Source: an uncultured Spartobacteria bacterium (GTDB lineage Bacteria; Verrucomicrobiota; Verrucomicrobiia; Chthoniobacterales; Chthoniobacteraceae). From it: DNA of 46,435 bases. The notes beneath the pieces were generated by a model. The model was not told where the DNA came from, did not search any database, and worked only from the letters and a program-made list of their open reading frames with translations. The DNA lies in assembly GCA_903882875.1 (NCBI GenBank), contig CAIRYQ010000125.1, forward strand, positions 1-46,435. The letters run 5' to 3'. Positions 1 through 9,137 of the stretch are shown here, in pieces. Every line of letters begins with the position of its first letter. Positions within the stretch are counted from its first letter, which is position 1. A program made the position numbers and the translations under genes.

Positions 1-177
1 CGCGGCCGCGTCCAGAGCCGCGACGTCCTCCTCAGCGACGTGTGGAGCTACGACAGCGTCATTGACACCCGCACCGTGGACACCCACGTCCGCCGCCTCC
101 GCGAAAAACTCGGCAAGGCAGGCTCCCACCTCGAGACCGTCCGCGGCTTCGGCTACCGCATGGCGAACATTCAGTAG
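1..177 (+). CDS. OmpR/PhoB-family response regulator, C-terminal fragment
   Basis: Frame 1 is open from the window edge to a TAG at 175-177 and gives the last 58 residues of a winged-helix DNA-binding domain. The diagnostic segment is RTVDTHVRRLREKLG followed by ETVRGFGYRM, the recognition helix and C-terminal wing hairpin of OmpR/PhoB-type regulators. The receiver domain and start lie outside the window, so the signal and the partner histidine kinase cannot be judged. It converges with the WD40 gene, whose stop lies 11 bp away, so it is not part of that operon. The family call is firm; target genes are unknown. Confidence 0.9.
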   Translation, partial: RGRVQSRDVLLSDVWSYDSVIDTRTVDTHVRRLREKLGKAGSHLETVRGFGYRMANIQ

Positions 178-188
178 CGAGGAAACTG

Positions 189-3059
189 CTACTTCGCGAA
201 AGTCACCACGGACTTTCCATCCGCGGCATTCCACACGCGCAGGACGCCGTCCTGCCCGCCGGCGACGACCGTCTTGCCATCCGCGCTCACGGCGGCGGAC
301 TGCATGAAATCCGCGACGTCGGGAAAACTCCGCACATCTTTGCCGTCCGCGCCCACGAGCCGGATCTTGTTGTCACCGGAACTCGTGATCATCTGCTCCG
401 CCGCGCCGACGAAATGCACCGAGGTGACCTCCTTTTCGTAGCCTTCGACATTTTTCTTCCGATCGCCGGTCGTGAAATCCCAGACCTTCACGACATTGTC
501 CGCTCCGGAGGTCGCGAGCGTGCGTCCGTCGAGGCTCCACGAGATGCCGAGGATGTGATGCGTGTGGCCCTCAAATGATTTCACGATCTTGCCCGATGCG
601 AGATCAGTGACCTTCGCAAGCTTGTCCGCCGCACCGGATGCGAGAAATTTTCCGTCGGCGGAAAATTCGAGCGCAAGCACCGCGTCGCTGTGGGTGATTG
701 GAAATTCGCGTGAAAACTTTCCGCTCTGGAGATCCCATATTTTGATCTCACCGCCGCGCGAAGGCTCGCCACCCCCGATGGCGAGAAATTTTCCATCCGG
801 CGAAAATGCGAGCGACTCGACACGATCCGTGAACGGCGACTTACCCGTGCTCGCGCCGATCGTGCGATCGAGCTTCCATCCGGTATTCATGTCCCACGCG
901 GTCACCGCGGAATCCTGCGCAGCGGCGATGATTTCCCCGCCTGGCGCGATGGCGAGCGACTTCACGGGTGCCTTCGCGGCTTTCACGACGGTGAATGCCG
1001 CGCCGGTCTCGCCGTTCCACGTGTGGATGGCCATGTCTTCGCCCGCAGTCGCAAGCGTCTGTCCGTCCGCGGAAAATGTGATCGCGAAAATCGGTTTCTC
1101 GGTGTCGGTCGCCGCCTTCTTCGCGGCTTGGAATTCGTCGTCTGCCTTTTTCTTCGCAGCTTCGGCGGCAGTCACGTCAGTCTTAGCTTCGGCGAGCGCC
1201 GCGGTCAGTTTTTGCTCCTCTTCCTTTGCGAGCTTGATCTCCGACTCAGCGACGGTCACGGCGGTCTCCGCCTTTTTCACCGCGTCGTCGGCAGCGGCAA
1301 GCGCCTTGTCGAGCGGTTCGAGTTTGTCGGCGGCTTCCTTGCGCTTCACGGTTTTCTGATCGCGCTCGGCCTTCGCTTTCTCGGCGTCCTTGTTCTTCGC
1401 AGCGAGTTCGGCGTTCGCCTTTTCAATCGCAGGCTGATCCGTGGGCGACTTGGTCTTGACGTCCTCCGCAGCGGTCTTCGCCTGCGCGGCGGCTTTCTCC
1501 GCGGCGTCGGCGGCTTCCGTGGCCTTCTTCAGATCGTCGTCGGCGGCTGCCAGCACCTTGTCGCCTGCGGCCTTCGCCTCTTTCGTGGCAACGAGAGCCT
1601 TTTGCTTCGGCTCGATTTCCTGCTTCTTCACCGGCACCGCTTCGACGGCTTTCTTGATGCGATCCTGCGAGGCCTTGAGTTGCTTGTCCGTGTTCTGCTC
1701 GGCGGCCTTGCGGAAGGCGACGGTGCCGGTCGCGACCTGAACCGCGCGATCACGGGCCTGAGCAACTTCCACCGCAAACCGGTCGCCGCGCAATTCCGCG
1801 ACAGGCTTGCCCGCGGAGTCCCAGAGTTTCGCGAGATTGTTTGCACCCGCCGAAGCGATGCGCTTTCCATCGGCACGAATCGCGACGGCGGTCACCGCGG
1901 CCCCGTGCTTCGCCTGCACGGTGCTCTTTCCTTTCTCGGTGTCCCACAGTTGCACGCTGCCATCGGCCCCACCGGAAACTAGCTGCGTCGGCGTCGAATC
2001 GAGAGCCGTCACCGCGCCCTTGTGTCCGGCCAACTCCTTCGGATTCGCGAGCGAAGCGTCCCAGACGCGGATGATGCCATCGGCTCCACCCGATGCGATT
2101 TTTTCGCCGAGCCACGCGACGGCATTGACCTCGGTCGGAGTTGTGACCGTCGCAACTTGCTTGCCATCGGCGACGTTCCAAAGCGTGAGCGATTTGTCCG
2201 CGGAGCCGCACACGAGCTTCGCGCTGTCGGCGGAAAACCTGAGCGCGCGAACGGCACCCTTTGCGGCGGCGATCGTCGGGCCGGGCTTGCCATCGGGAAA
2301 AGTGAACAGCTTCACGCTGCCGTCCTCTTTGCCCGTCGCGATCCATTTTCCATCGGGGCTCACGGCGACCGTCGTGCCCGCATCCGCGATCTGGAATTTC
2401 TGCGTCTCGCCCGTGCGCTTCCAGAGCTTCACCTCGCGGTATGCGCCGGATGCGATCAGCGATCCGTCCGGGCTCGACGCGAGCGCGTTGATCTGGTCGT
2501 TGTGCGCGATCTCGGAAGACAGCGCGCGCCCGGAAGGGACGTGGTAGAATGAAATCCGGTTTGCCCGCGCACATGCGGCGAACTGTCCGTCCGGTGTCAT
2601 CGCGACTGCGAAGATTGCATTCACGCCCTCGGGCACCGGCTGCCACTGCAGCACGCGCTCGCTCTTCTCGGACGCCTTCGCGCCCTGATCGATCCAGAGC
2701 TTGAGCAGTGCGAGCTGCGGTGGTGTTAAATTTTTAGCCTTCGCCTTGTTGTCGCGCGGCGGCATTTTCAGGTCGTCGTCCTGATGCGCCGCGGCCTGAA
2801 GCAGCAGGCTCTCCGCGCCCTTGCCGGCCTTGAGCGCGGGGCCGGTATCGCCGCCTTTGATCATCAGCTCCGCCGTCTCCATGTTCAGGCCGCCCTTCGT
2901 AGTCGTCTTGCAATGGCACGAGAAGCAGTTGTCGCGCAGGAAGGGTGCGACTTCGCGCTCGAAGTCCACGGGCGTTTTGCGGTCGAGCGGCGCGATCTCG
3001 ATCGGTGCGGCTTGCGCTCCGGTAAATGCGGCGATGGATGCGAGGAGGATGCGTTTCAT
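189..3059 (-). CDS. Secreted WD40 propeller protein with N-terminal cytochrome (PSCyt1) domain and internal coiled coil
   Basis: A 956-residue protein with a signal peptide (MKRILLASIAAFTGAQA), then a PSCyt1-type domain (about 28-115) holding a CFSCH heme-type site at C45-H49 and the family motif GGDTGPALKAGK. WD40 repeats with GHKGAV and VKVWD/RVWD signatures occupy about 125-430 and again about 655-956. Between them, about 435-655 is an Ala/Lys/Glu-rich segment with strong coiled-coil character, so the propeller blades are split by a long rod. The start overlaps the stop of the upstream PPC gene by ATGA, implying translational coupling. It is probably periplasmic or surface-exposed. The substrate is unknown; in PVC bacteria this domain set accompanies secreted DUF1549/DUF1501 proteins. 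The fold call is strong, the function is inference. Confidence 0.88.
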   Translation of the reverse strand: MKRILLASIAAFTGAQAAPIEIAPLDRKTPVDFEREVAPFLRDNCFSCHCKTTTKGGLNMETAELMIKGGDTGPALKAGKGAESLLLQAAAHQDDDLKMPPRDNKAKAKNLTPPQLALLKLWIDQGAKASEKSERVLQWQPVPEGVNAIFAVAMTPDGQFAACARANRISFYHVPSGRALSSEIAHNDQINALASSPDGSLIASGAYREVKLWKRTGETQKFQIADAGTTVAVSPDGKWIATGKEDGSVKLFTFPDGKPGPTIAAAKGAVRALRFSADSAKLVCGSADKSLTLWNVADGKQVATVTTPTEVNAVAWLGEKIASGGADGIIRVWDASLANPKELAGHKGAVTALDSTPTQLVSGGADGSVQLWDTEKGKSTVQAKHGAAVTAVAIRADGKRIASAGANNLAKLWDSAGKPVAELRGDRFAVEVAQARDRAVQVATGTVAFRKAAEQNTDKQLKASQDRIKKAVEAVPVKKQEIEPKQKALVATKEAKAAGDKVLAAADDDLKKATEAADAAEKAAAQAKTAAEDVKTKSPTDQPAIEKANAELAAKNKDAEKAKAERDQKTVKRKEAADKLEPLDKALAAADDAVKKAETAVTVAESEIKLAKEEEQKLTAALAEAKTDVTAAEAAKKKADDEFQAAKKAATDTEKPIFAITFSADGQTLATAGEDMAIHTWNGETGAAFTVVKAAKAPVKSLAIAPGGEIIAAAQDSAVTAWDMNTGWKLDRTIGASTGKSPFTDRVESLAFSPDGKFLAIGGGEPSRGGEIKIWDLQSGKFSREFPITHSDAVLALEFSADGKFLASGAADKLAKVTDLASGKIVKSFEGHTHHILGISWSLDGRTLATSGADNVVKVWDFTTGDRKKNVEGYEKEVTSVHFVGAAEQMITSSGDNKIRLVGADGKDVRSFPDVADFMQSAAVSADGKTVVAGGQDGVLRVWNAADGKSVVTFAK

Positions 3060-5221
3060 TGGATCGCGATGCGGATAGGCGCGGAGTAGATCGTCGTCGC
3101 GACATCCTTGCCGCGGTATTTGCCCTTGGTCTGCGTGGAGAGAAAGATCGTGTGCTCGCCTGCGGGGATTTTCAGCGCCTTGAGATCGAGCGAGACGGTC
3201 GCGGTCGAGGCCTTTGCGTCCACGTCAATTTCCTTCACCGCATCCACGGCGGCGATGCCCGCAGCCTTGAGCTTCAGCGCCTCCTTGAATTCGCCGCTGC
3301 GCTTGATCACCAGCGGAATGTCGAGCTTCGCATCCTTCGCCGCCTGCCACACTTTGTCCTCGGCGGACTCGATGCGGATCGGCGCGGCCTCGGCCCCGTT
3401 CACGGCGATGGAAAAATCGGCGGTGAGCCGCGAGGGCACGGCATCAATGTTGTAGTCGGCCACAGTCCAGACGACGGCGCCGCCGGAAGCCTCGCGCTGC
3501 ACTTCGCCGTCGCCGATCTTCGCCTTTCCGACTATCTGGATCGCCGAGCAATTTTTTGCAGGCTTGTCGCCCGCGGTGAGCAGCAGAACGCCCTCGGTTT
3601 TTCCATCGGCAATCTTCATCGGCACGCATTTCACGCCTTCCGGGAGATTCGTCGCACTGAGTTCGATCGCCCCGTTGAATCCATCGCGGCGAATTGCGAT
3701 CACCCTCACGGCAGTCGTCTCGCCGGATCGCAGCATCACGCCGCGCGGCGCGGCGGCGCGGTCGTTCTTGTTCGCCGCGTTCGCGGGCGGCTCCACGACG
3801 GCGACCAGACGGAAGTCCGGCGTCTCCTTGCGGATCACGAGGCGGTAAGTGCTCGCGGGATTGCTGCGCGTCGCGCCGAAAAGATCGCTCACGGAGACGC
3901 GGTACGTGCCGTCATCCTTCGCTTGGAAACGGAACGCGGGATCGTTGCTCAGCGTGCTGAATTTCTTCCCGCCGGGGTCCGCGTCCGAGGCATACACTTC
4001 CTTGATGTCCGTGCCCTCACGCTGCACGAGCAGGAACGGGCTCGTCGTGCGGCCGGTGCGATGGGAATAAACTTCAAGCCAGTACACGTCGCCCTTCTTC
4101 GCGTCGAACGCGTAGCAGTCCACGTCCGCCGCCGGGTAAAACTGCCCGGCCACCTCGCACGGCACGGAGATTTTCTGCGCCTGCCCCGGCTTGTTGTTCG
4201 GCTCGACTTCCCTGCTCAGTGGCTCGGTGGAAAAGCCGATGAAGACGGGATTCGACGAGCCGTCCGCGGATTTGACGGAGTAAAAAATGCCGTCGTCCAC
4301 AGCCGACATAGGGCGTGAGAACCGCTTGTGCGCCGCATCGTCCACCGTGGGCAGAGCGATTTCGACATCAAGTTTTTCCAGCGGCTTCTTGTCGCCGCCA
4401 GAGAGATTCGCAGGTTTTCCGCCGGGCAGCCCGCGTCCGTAAATGGTGAAAGCGGCCTTGCTCCCCGGAGCGCCTGCGGGCGGGAAAATGAATTCCACAT
4501 GCGGGCCTTTGGAAATCGTGAGCCGGTAAAAATAATCCGGGCCACCGGCAAAGGTGAGGTCGTGAACCGTCGCGAAGAACTGCCCGTCGGACGGCGCGGT
4601 GAAATCGAGCACGCCGCCCTTGCGCGCGGATTCGATCTCGCGTCCGGCGGCATCGAGCACCGCGAGCACCGGGCTCATGCGCGAATCAATTTCCTTCGTG
4701 GCGCAGACGATGATCACGCGTTCACCCTTCTTTGCCGGGAATTTGAAAAAATCCGACGCGGCGGCGGTCACATTGCCATTGAAGACACTGCCCATCGGCA
4801 TCTGAACCGCAGCCTCGGCCTTGTCATGCGCCTTCGTGCCCGTGATCTCAGGACGGTCGCCCGCGACGAACGCACGCGGGTTCGAGACGCCGAGTTTCCC
4901 GACCACACGCACATCGTAATTTCCGACCGGAACCTCCGGCGCGATTTTCACGGCAAAGTGATTCGGTGATTTCAGCGTCGCAGTGATCCCTGGGTGGGAA
5001 AAGTGCAGCGCATCCGCCTCGTCCAGATCGGCACCGGCGATCGTGATCTCTGTTTCCGTTCCGATTTTCCCGCCCATCGGCGTGACGGAATTCAGCAGCG
5101 GGACCGGCAGTTCTGCCACGCTGCGCACCGTGATCGCTGTGCAGATAAAGGCGATTGCGAGAAGCAGTCGGGAGCGAATCGCGCTGCGGCAAGCTGGCCG
5201 TACAGGGGAATTGCTGACCAC
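3056..5221 (-). CDS. Secreted IPT/TIG and pre-peptidase C-terminal (PPC) domain protein
   Basis: 721 residues. After an Arg-rich leader there is a hydrophobic signal segment (LLLAIAFICTAITV, about 20-33). An IPT/TIG-like beta domain follows (about 43-125, VTPMGGKIGTETEITIAG), then two PPC-like beta sandwiches (about 130-245 and 330-425). Markers of the second are SREVEPNN and a VDCYAF core that matches the usual D-x-D-x-F/Y pattern. The rest is beta-rich Ig-like sequence. No catalytic motif is visible, so it is most likely a binding or scaffolding component working with the adjacent DUF1549/DUF1501 proteins. It starts 3 bp after the stop of the DUF1549 gene and its stop overlaps the WD40 gene start. 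The exact start is uncertain because the leader before the hydrophobic segment is long. Confidence 0.82.
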   Translation of the reverse strand: MVSNSPVRPACRSAIRSRLLLAIAFICTAITVRSVAELPVPLLNSVTPMGGKIGTETEITIAGADLDEADALHFSHPGITATLKSPNHFAVKIAPEVPVGNYDVRVVGKLGVSNPRAFVAGDRPEITGTKAHDKAEAAVQMPMGSVFNGNVTAAASDFFKFPAKKGERVIIVCATKEIDSRMSPVLAVLDAAGREIESARKGGVLDFTAPSDGQFFATVHDLTFAGGPDYFYRLTISKGPHVEFIFPPAGAPGSKAAFTIYGRGLPGGKPANLSGGDKKPLEKLDVEIALPTVDDAAHKRFSRPMSAVDDGIFYSVKSADGSSNPVFIGFSTEPLSREVEPNNKPGQAQKISVPCEVAGQFYPAADVDCYAFDAKKGDVYWLEVYSHRTGRTTSPFLLVQREGTDIKEVYASDADPGGKKFSTLSNDPAFRFQAKDDGTYRVSVSDLFGATRSNPASTYRLVIRKETPDFRLVAVVEPPANAANKNDRAAAPRGVMLRSGETTAVRVIAIRRDGFNGAIELSATNLPEGVKCVPMKIADGKTEGVLLLTAGDKPAKNCSAIQIVGKAKIGDGEVQREASGGAVVWTVADYNIDAVPSRLTADFSIAVNGAEAAPIRIESAEDKVWQAAKDAKLDIPLVIKRSGEFKEALKLKAAGIAAVDAVKEIDVDAKASTATVSLDLKALKIPAGEHTIFLSTQTKGKYRGKDVATTIYSAPIRIAIQ

Positions 5222-5224
5222 GGC

Positions 5225-7696
5225 TCAGTGATTGAAGAGGAATTCCTTCGTGTTCAGGATCGCCCACAGGACATCTTCGTAGCCTTGGCGCTTCGCAGCA
5301 ATCGGATCGAGAGGCTTGCCCTCGGCGTCCTTGCGGGGCTTGTCGAGGTGCGCCTTCGCGAGCGTGAGTTCCGCGGAGTCCGGCTGGCGCGAATACGCGA
5401 GCTGGTAGAGGTCGCCCAGCTTCTGGTCATCGGGACGCGGATCTGCGGCGAGCTGCGCCGAGCGTCCGCTGTTCGACGACAGTTTGTCCTGAATGTCCTT
5501 CGCGTTGAGAAGGTGCAGGCACTGCGCGAGGCTCGCCTCCTGCGTGCGCTCGCACTCGCAGGCGCTCGACGACTCGGGGCGGCCGAAGACGACGAGGAAA
5601 TACGAGCCGGCATTGAAGCTGTTGTCCGGCAGCGAAATCGCACGCGTGCCCGCAGGCAGGCCTGCGAAACTGCTCGGAGCATTCGTGAGCTGGTTCACGG
5701 CATCATAGAGAACCTCGGCGGGCAGGCGGCGCGGATAGTAGCGCGAAAAATTCTGCCGGTCGTTCTTGTTGAACTCATTCGGCATCGCGCTGAACTGATA
5801 CGCACGCGAGCGCGTCATCTCGCGGATGAGCCCCTTCATGTCGTAGCCGCTCTTCACAAAATGCGCCGCGAGCGCGTCGAGCAGTTCGGGGTTCGACGGC
5901 GGGTTCGTCTCGCGCATGTCGTCCTCGGGCTCGACGATGCCGCGGTTGAAGAAGTGCTTCCAGTAGCGGTTCACGAGCGCCTTTGCGAAGAACGGGTTCG
6001 CCTTGTCGCTCATCCAGTCCGCGAGCACGATGCGCGGGTCTTCGTCGGCGGCGATTTCCTGCGGCACCGCGCCGAGACCGGCGGGCTTCACAGGCTGTTT
6101 GGTCTTCTTGTTCACCGCCGTCGCCACGCCGCGCTTGTGGAAAATCATCTCATTCTCCTTCACCGCCGAGGGCTTGCGCCCGACCTGCGAGAAGAACGCC
6201 GAGAAACTGTAGTAGTCCTGCTGGCTCCACTTTTCGTACGGGTGGTGATGGCACTGCGCGCACTGGAGCCTCATGCCGAGGAAAAGCTGCGCCGTGTCCT
6301 CGAGCTGCTGCTGCGGATCCTTCACCTGGCGATACCACGCGACCGGCGGATTCTCCTCGATCTCGCCGCTCGCCGCGACGATCTCGCGCACGAACTGGTC
6401 ATATGGCTTGTTCGCCTTCATCGCGTCGCGAATCCACGAGTGAAACGCGAAATTGCCGCGCGCGTCCGTCGGCTTCGAACGCTTGTTGCGCAGCAGCGCG
6501 CTCCATTTGTTCGCGAAAAAGTCCGCGTATTCCGCACTGTCGAGCAGCGAATCAATCAGCTTGTCGCGCTTCGCGGGATCGGCGTCGGCGACAAATTTGC
6601 GCGTCTCATCGAGCGACGGCACGCGGCCCGCGATGTCGAGGCTCACGCGGCGGAGGAAGGTCGCGTCGTCGGAGTCCGGCGACGGCGGCATGCCGATGCT
6701 GCGGAGTTTTGCAAAGACGATCTCGTCCACGAAGTTCACGGGCTTCGGAAGGTTCTCCACTTTTTGTCCGAGCGGCACCGTCGCGCGGAAGACCGAGACC
6801 TTGCCCTGGTAACGAACCATCACGCCGACATCGCCAGGCTGATCCAGCATCGTCACGCGTCCGTCCTCCTCCGTCTTCGCCATGCTCTTGTCGTTCGGCT
6901 CGTAGAGCGCGCTGCGCGTCACGTCATGCACCGAGCCGTCCGTAAAATGCGCGAGCACGACGAGCTGCTGCTCGCCGTTCAACGCCATCGTGCGCACCTT
7001 CGGCAGCACCTCGACGGATTCGAGTTTCGGATCCGTGTCCTTGCCGTAAGGCATGCCCTGCGCGATCCAGCGCACGAGCAGGCGGTAGTCGTCGGAATCC
7101 TGATCAATGCGCCGCCCGCCGCCGTGCGGAGTCGAGCCGATGCCCTTCATCAGCAGCAGGCTGTTGTCCGGCGCCGCAGGGAAGACGCGGCGTCCGCGCG
7201 CTTCCTTCACGAGATGCTCGTAGTCCTCCATCGGCTCGAAGCCGAGGAGCGAGAGCTTGAATCCATTTTGCCCGCTCGCCTTGCCGTGGCATCCGCCGGA
7301 GTTGCAGCTCGCCTTCGTGAAAATGGGGACGATCTGGTTCGGAAAATTGATCGGCTCGACGGTCGCGGCCTTCTCGACTTTCACCGGCAGCGATGCCGAC
7401 ACGCCCTCGACATCCGCGGTGACCGTCGCCATGCCGTCCGCAAGCGGCGTCACGACTCCGTCTGAGTCCACTTTCACGATGCCCGCAGGCGAGGCGGCGT
7501 AGTTCACCTTGTGCGTGAAGTCGCGCAGCGCGCCGTCGTCGAGCTTCGCGGTGACGAGGAGTTGCTGGCGCGCGTCCTTGCCGCGCAGCATGAGCTCCGG
7601 CTCACCGGTGGCTTCGACTTGCAATGCCGCGGGCTTCGCGTACGCGCCGGCTGCGAACGAGAGGATGCAGGCGAGGAGGATGGAGGGTCGTTTCAT
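5225..7696 (-). CDS. DUF1549/DUF1553 (PSCyt2-PSD1) secreted protein with BIG2-like domain
   Basis: 823 residues with a signal peptide (MKRPSILLACILSFAAGAYA). A BIG2-like Ig domain (about 25-108) precedes the N-terminal cytochrome-like motif CNSGGCHGKASGQNGF (C131, C136, H137), where the two Cys are four residues apart instead of two. A second BIG2-like stretch (about 235-310) leads to DUF1549 (about 320-540, DIAGRVPSLDE) with the conserved CAQCHHHPYEKW site. DUF1553 fills about 575-815 (ALVNRYWKHFFNRGIV, TNPPSNPELLDALA, RRLPAEVLYDAVNQL). This set is typical of Planctomycetes and Verrucomicrobia; the biochemical role is unproven, with polysaccharide catabolism suggested by genomic context elsewhere. 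It sits in the operon between the DUF1501 genes and the PPC gene. Confidence 0.92.
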   Translation of the reverse strand: MKRPSILLACILSFAAGAYAKPAALQVEATGEPELMLRGKDARQQLLVTAKLDDGALRDFTHKVNYAASPAGIVKVDSDGVVTPLADGMATVTADVEGVSASLPVKVEKAATVEPINFPNQIVPIFTKASCNSGGCHGKASGQNGFKLSLLGFEPMEDYEHLVKEARGRRVFPAAPDNSLLLMKGIGSTPHGGGRRIDQDSDDYRLLVRWIAQGMPYGKDTDPKLESVEVLPKVRTMALNGEQQLVVLAHFTDGSVHDVTRSALYEPNDKSMAKTEEDGRVTMLDQPGDVGVMVRYQGKVSVFRATVPLGQKVENLPKPVNFVDEIVFAKLRSIGMPPSPDSDDATFLRRVSLDIAGRVPSLDETRKFVADADPAKRDKLIDSLLDSAEYADFFANKWSALLRNKRSKPTDARGNFAFHSWIRDAMKANKPYDQFVREIVAASGEIEENPPVAWYRQVKDPQQQLEDTAQLFLGMRLQCAQCHHHPYEKWSQQDYYSFSAFFSQVGRKPSAVKENEMIFHKRGVATAVNKKTKQPVKPAGLGAVPQEIAADEDPRIVLADWMSDKANPFFAKALVNRYWKHFFNRGIVEPEDDMRETNPPSNPELLDALAAHFVKSGYDMKGLIREMTRSRAYQFSAMPNEFNKNDRQNFSRYYPRRLPAEVLYDAVNQLTNAPSSFAGLPAGTRAISLPDNSFNAGSYFLVVFGRPESSSACECERTQEASLAQCLHLLNAKDIQDKLSSNSGRSAQLAADPRPDDQKLGDLYQLAYSRQPDSAELTLAKAHLDKPRKDAEGKPLDPIAAKRQGYEDVLWAILNTKEFLFNH

Positions 7697-7780
7697 AGGT
7701 TCAGATCAGTTCGGGCATTGGCAGGGCGCCGTCTGCGAGGCATTGCAGGCGGCGGAAAAAATCGGCGAGCGAGGGCATCG

Positions 7781-9091
7781 TCAGACGAGTTCCTTCATCG
7801 GAGTGCAGCCGGGATCGACGATGTACTGCGGACGACCCGCGAGGTCAGGGATGGTCAGCTTCGCAGCGTCAATTCCCATGTTGTGATAGAGCGTCGCAAA
7901 GACTTCACCGAAGCGCGTCGGGCGATCCGCGGCCTCGCCGCCGGTGCGATCCGTCGCGCCGATCACCTGGCCGGTCTTCATCCCTCCGCCGGCGAGCAGC
8001 ACGCTGGAAACACGCGGCCAGTGGTCGCGGCCCGCGTTTCCATTCACGCGCGGCGTGCGGCCAAATTCGCCCCACACCACGACCGTCACGTCCTTTTCCA
8101 TACCGCGGTCGTGCAGGTCGCGCACGAGCGCCGTCACGCCCTGATCGAGCACGGGAAGCTGCTTCTTGAGCGTCTCGAAATTTTTTGAATGCGTGTCCCA
8201 ACCCCCAAAATTCAACGTCACAAAACGCGCGCCCGCCTCGACGATCCGGCGTGCGACAAGGAAGTCGTTCAGATTGCGATCGCCGCGTGTCTTGTATGCC
8301 TCGGCGACCTTTTTGTCCTCGGCGTTCACGTCGAGCGCCTTCACGAGCTTGTTCGAGGTCACGACGCTGAACGCCTCCTGGTTGAACGCGTCCATACCGT
8401 TCATCTGCCCGCTCGTGTCCGCCTCGCGGCGGAAACGGTCCACGCCTTCGAGCAACGACTTGCGATCCTCGAGCCGATCGAGCGTGACGCCGTTCAGCAC
8501 CATGTCGCCCCGGCCTTTTCCGCTCGGCGAAAATGCTCCGTACGACGCGCCGAGGAAACCGCCGCCAGCGCCGCCTTTGGGATCCGATCCATTCAGCCCG
8601 ACGTAAGCCGGAATGCCGCTGCGACCGCTGCCCTGGAGCTTCCCGATGACCGCGCCTGCGCTCGGCCATCCGCCGGACGGCTGCACCGCGTCCTTGCGCG
8701 AATGCCCGGTCAACGGCTGAAACGAACTGTGATCGCTCGCCGAATCCGTGATCGATCGGATGACCGCAAACTTGTCGAAATTCCGCGCAAGCTGCGGCAT
8801 GTGCTCGCAAATGCGGACGCCCGGCACGCAAGTCGGGATCGCATTGAACTCACCGCGGAATTCACGCGGCGCCTCCTCCTTGATGTCGTACATGTCCTGA
8901 TGCGACGGCCCGCCCGGCAGGTAAATCATGATGATCGCCTTCTGCGCCGAGACGCTGCGGCCCGCCTGCGACTCCGCACGCAGCAGATCCGGCAGCGCGA
9001 GACCGCCGAGGCCGAGGGCGCCGATTTGGAGGAAATTGCGACGCGAGACGCCGTCGCAGAACGACTGTTTTTTTCCGAGGATGGTAAGCAT
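7781..9091 (-). CDS. DUF1501 protein with Tat-like leader (tandem copy 1)
   Basis: 436 residues. The N-terminus carries a twin-arginine-like motif SRRNFLQIG (R17-R18) and a hydrophobic stretch rich in Gly and Leu, so folded export through Tat is likely. The body has DUF1501 signatures: GGPSHQDMYDIK, ITDSASDHSSFQPLTG, and the C-terminal block [12 protein letters not shown]...GRDHWPR. DUF1501 is related to the alkaline phosphatase/sulfatase fold, but substrate and chemistry are not established. It ends with GRPQYIVDPGCTPMKEL, nearly repeated in the neighbouring copy, so the pair arose by tandem duplication. The gap to the other copy is 46 bp and to the DUF1549 gene 84 bp, consistent with one transcript. 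Confidence 0.92.
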   Translation of the reverse strand: MLTILGKKQSFCDGVSRRNFLQIGALGLGGLALPDLLRAESQAGRSVSAQKAIIMIYLPGGPSHQDMYDIKEEAPREFRGEFNAIPTCVPGVRICEHMPQLARNFDKFAVIRSITDSASDHSSFQPLTGHSRKDAVQPSGGWPSAGAVIGKLQGSGRSGIPAYVGLNGSDPKGGAGGGFLGASYGAFSPSGKGRGDMVLNGVTLDRLEDRKSLLEGVDRFRREADTSGQMNGMDAFNQEAFSVVTSNKLVKALDVNAEDKKVAEAYKTRGDRNLNDFLVARRIVEAGARFVTLNFGGWDTHSKNFETLKKQLPVLDQGVTALVRDLHDRGMEKDVTVVVWGEFGRTPRVNGNAGRDHWPRVSSVLLAGGGMKTGQVIGATDRTGGEAADRPTRFGEVFATLYHNMGIDAAKLTIPDLAGRPQYIVDPGCTPMKELV

Positions 9092-9137
9092 GTTGTGGGG
9101 TGGTTTTTGTTCCGGGGTGGTTCGTTTTCGCTGCGAA

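Noticed and set aside
1441-1740. Long Ala/Lys/Glu-rich region considered as a repeat array at DNA level
   Set aside because: The repetition is in the coiled-coil protein sequence; no regular DNA repeat unit with constant spacing was seen.
4994-7465. An 823-codon plus-strand open frame
   Set aside because: It mirrors the DUF1549/DUF1553 gene on the minus strand, shows no domain, and is rich in Arg, His and Ala as expected of an antisense shadow.
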